DNA from: Burkholderia sp. WP9
GTDB lineage: Bacteria > Pseudomonadota > Gammaproteobacteria > Burkholderiales > Burkholderiaceae
Reading direction: 5' to 3'
Length of the DNA: 64,000 bases
NCBI RefSeq assembly: GCF_900104795.1
Contig: NZ_FNTG01000002.1
Coordinates: 930,001-994,000, forward strand
Within the stretch, counting starts at the first letter, position 1. Every line of letters starts with the position of its first letter. Under the pieces are notes generated by a model. The model was given only the letters and a program-made list of their open reading frames with translations. It was not told the origin of the DNA and searched no databases. Made by a program: the position numbers and the translations under genes. Shown piece by piece: positions 62,866 to 64,000 of this stretch.

Positions 62866-64000
62866 ATGATGGAAATAGGCAGCTTTCAGATCGATCTGGA
62901 AATGCGCACTTTGCGGCGGAACGGCGAAGTCGTGCGTCTCGGATCGCGCGCGTTCGACATTCTTGTCGTGGTCGCATCGGCGGGCGGCCGTCTCGTTACG
63001 AAAGACGAGTTGATGAATGCTGTCTGGCCCGACACCATCGTCGAAGAAAACAACATTCAGGTCCATCTATCGGCACTGCGCAAGGTGCTCGGGACGGAGC
63101 GCGACCTGATCCTCACCGTGCCCGGCCGCGGCTATCAGTTGTTGCCGCGCAAGAAAAACGCGCTGCTCGATGAAGCCCGTTCGCCGGCCGCCCGTCGGCG
63201 CCGCCTTCCCCCGCCCAAGTCCGGCTTGCTGGGGCGCGACGCCGAGGTCGAACTGATCCGCTCGATGCTGCGCCGGGCGCATGTATTGACCCTGGTCGGC
63301 GCGGGCGGCATCGGCAAGACCCAGCTTGCGATCGAAGCGGCTCGCCATAGCGCGGCGGAGTTTGCCGACCCGGTCTGCTTTGTCGAACTCGCTGCGTTGA
63401 CCACGCCGGAAGCCGTGCTCTGCGCCGTTGCCGAAAGCTGCGGGCTGGCTCTCCCCGGTGCGCAGATCGACGTGAGGCGCGTGGCCGCGGCACTTGCCGG
63501 CAAGCCCAGGCTTCTTCTGCTCGACAACGCGGAACACGTGGTGGGCGCCGTGGCGCAAATCGCCGACGCGCTGGTAGCCGGCAACCCGGACCTGCGTGTG
63601 CTCGTCACGAGCCGGGAGCCGCTGCGCATCATGGCCGAGACGGTATTCCGGGTCGAGCCGCTCGATGTGCCGCCGCCGCATGCCGGCGACGCGGACATCC
63701 TGCGATGCGCCGCGGTCAACCTGTTCGTTCTGCGCGCCAATTCCCTGCAGAAGACCGTGGCCACAGATAGCGCGGAGCTACGGCTCGTCGGCGAAATCTG
63801 CCGCCGCCTGGACGGCATTCCGCTCGCAATCGAACTGGCCGCCGCACGCGTCGTCGCGCTCGGCGTGGAAGGCGTGTGCCGCCGGCTGGACGACCGCATG
63901 GCGATTCTGGCGGGCGGTTATCGCACCGCGCTGCCGCGCCATCAAACCTTGCGCGCCACGTTCGACTGGAGCTTCGCGCTGCTCGACCCGGTCACGCGGG
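62866..64000 (+). CDS. Winged-helix/STAND ATPase regulator (C-terminus beyond window)
   Basis: An open frame without a stop before the right edge; 378 codons are visible. The OmpR-type winged helix (about 5-93, LGSRAFDILVVVASAGG and VHLSALRKVLGTE) leads to an NB-ARC-like ATPase with Walker A GAGGIGKT (145-152) and PRLLLLDNAEHVV. The beginning of the helical linker (RRLDGIPLAIELAAARV, RHQTLRATFDWS) reaches the edge. It is the fourth family member in this window; whether it is a short or long form cannot be seen. Two consecutive ATG codons (62866, 62869) are possible starts. Confidence 0.87.
   Translation, partial: MMEIGSFQIDLEMRTLRRNGEVVRLGSRAFDILVVVASAGGRLVTKDELMNAVWPDTIVEENNIQVHLSALRKVLGTERDLILTVPGRGYQLLPRKKNALLDEARSPAARRRRLPPPKSGLLGRDAEVELIRSMLRRAHVLTLVGAGGIGKTQLAIEAARHSAAEFADPVCFVELAALTTPEAVLCAVAESCGLALPGAQIDVRRVAAALAGKPRLLLLDNAEHVVGAVAQIADALVAGNPDLRVLVTSREPLRIMAETVFRVEPLDVPPPHAGDADILRCAAVNLFVLRANSLQKTVATDSAELRLVGEICRRLDGIPLAIELAAARVVALGVEGVCRRLDDRMAILAGGYRTALPRHQTLRATFDWSFALLDPVTR

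Overview
The window looks like a chromosomal segment of a Burkholderiaceae bacterium, most likely Paraburkholderia or a close relative. The evidence is high GC in nearly all genes, two DUF3331 proteins (a family I know mainly from Burkholderia-type genomes), a phasin, many two-component and LysR/AraC regulators, and several regulators that fuse an OmpR-type winged helix to a STAND ATPase. I saw no rRNA, tRNA, CRISPR, insertion sequence or prophage. One gene is cut at each end.

Layout. (A) 1-8.4 kb: a Tat-exported epoxide-hydrolase-like enzyme faces away from a four-gene efflux operon (outer-membrane factor, HlyD adaptor, double-ABC RbbA-like ATPase/permease, YhhJ-like permease). That operon has an FNR-type promoter. 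(B) 8-14 kb: a stress and storage block with a CBS-domain protein under FNR/CRP-type boxes, cbpM-cbpA, a phasin, and a GH65 disaccharide phosphorylase overlapping a beta-phosphoglucomutase-like HAD enzyme. (C) 14-24 kb: a four-gene signalling operon with an OmpR-type response regulator, a 1669-residue kinase-like/AAA/GAF/histidine-kinase protein, a REC-PAS-HK-REC hybrid and a REC-HK protein. (D) 24-30 kb: two short winged-helix/STAND regulators enclose a REC-only protein and a FixJ-like regulator, followed by a structured intergenic stretch and small proteins of unknown function. (E) 30-36 kb: a YdeP/FdhF-type molybdopterin oxidoreductase is translationally coupled to cytochrome bd oxidase subunits I and II, and the operon ends in a clear terminator. 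(F) 36-41 kb: DUF3331, AraC, a second FixJ/FixL-like pair and a secreted PRC-barrel protein. (G) 41-46 kb: an AaeXAB-like aromatic-acid efflux operon (FUSC, outer-membrane factor, DUF1656, HlyD). (H) 46.5-52.5 kb: a PoxB-like pyruvate oxidase divergent from a LysR regulator, then a 996-residue winged-helix/STAND/repeat regulator. (I) 52.7-62.5 kb: a catabolic-looking cluster with TetR, VOC protein, FAD monooxygenase, YjcH (DUF485), ActP-like symporter, Tat-exported ACMSD-type amidohydrolase, DUF3331, secreted metallo-beta-lactamase-fold hydrolase, LysR and AraC. (J) a fourth winged-helix/STAND regulator runs off the right edge.

Inference: regions A-F read as a low-oxygen/redox stress neighbourhood, because FNR-type boxes, FixLJ-like signalling, a bd oxidase, CbpA, CBS and PRC proteins and polymer or sugar reserves occur together. 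Region I is a candidate uncharacterised pathway for an aromatic or heterocyclic acid, with a long palindrome just before its first gene that could be the TetR operator. Substrates are not predictable from sequence alone. I found no single locus that is clearly a new class of system. The strongest leads are the FNR-type promoters, the oxidoreductase-bd oxidase operon, the kinase-like protein without catalytic residues, and the region I pathway.
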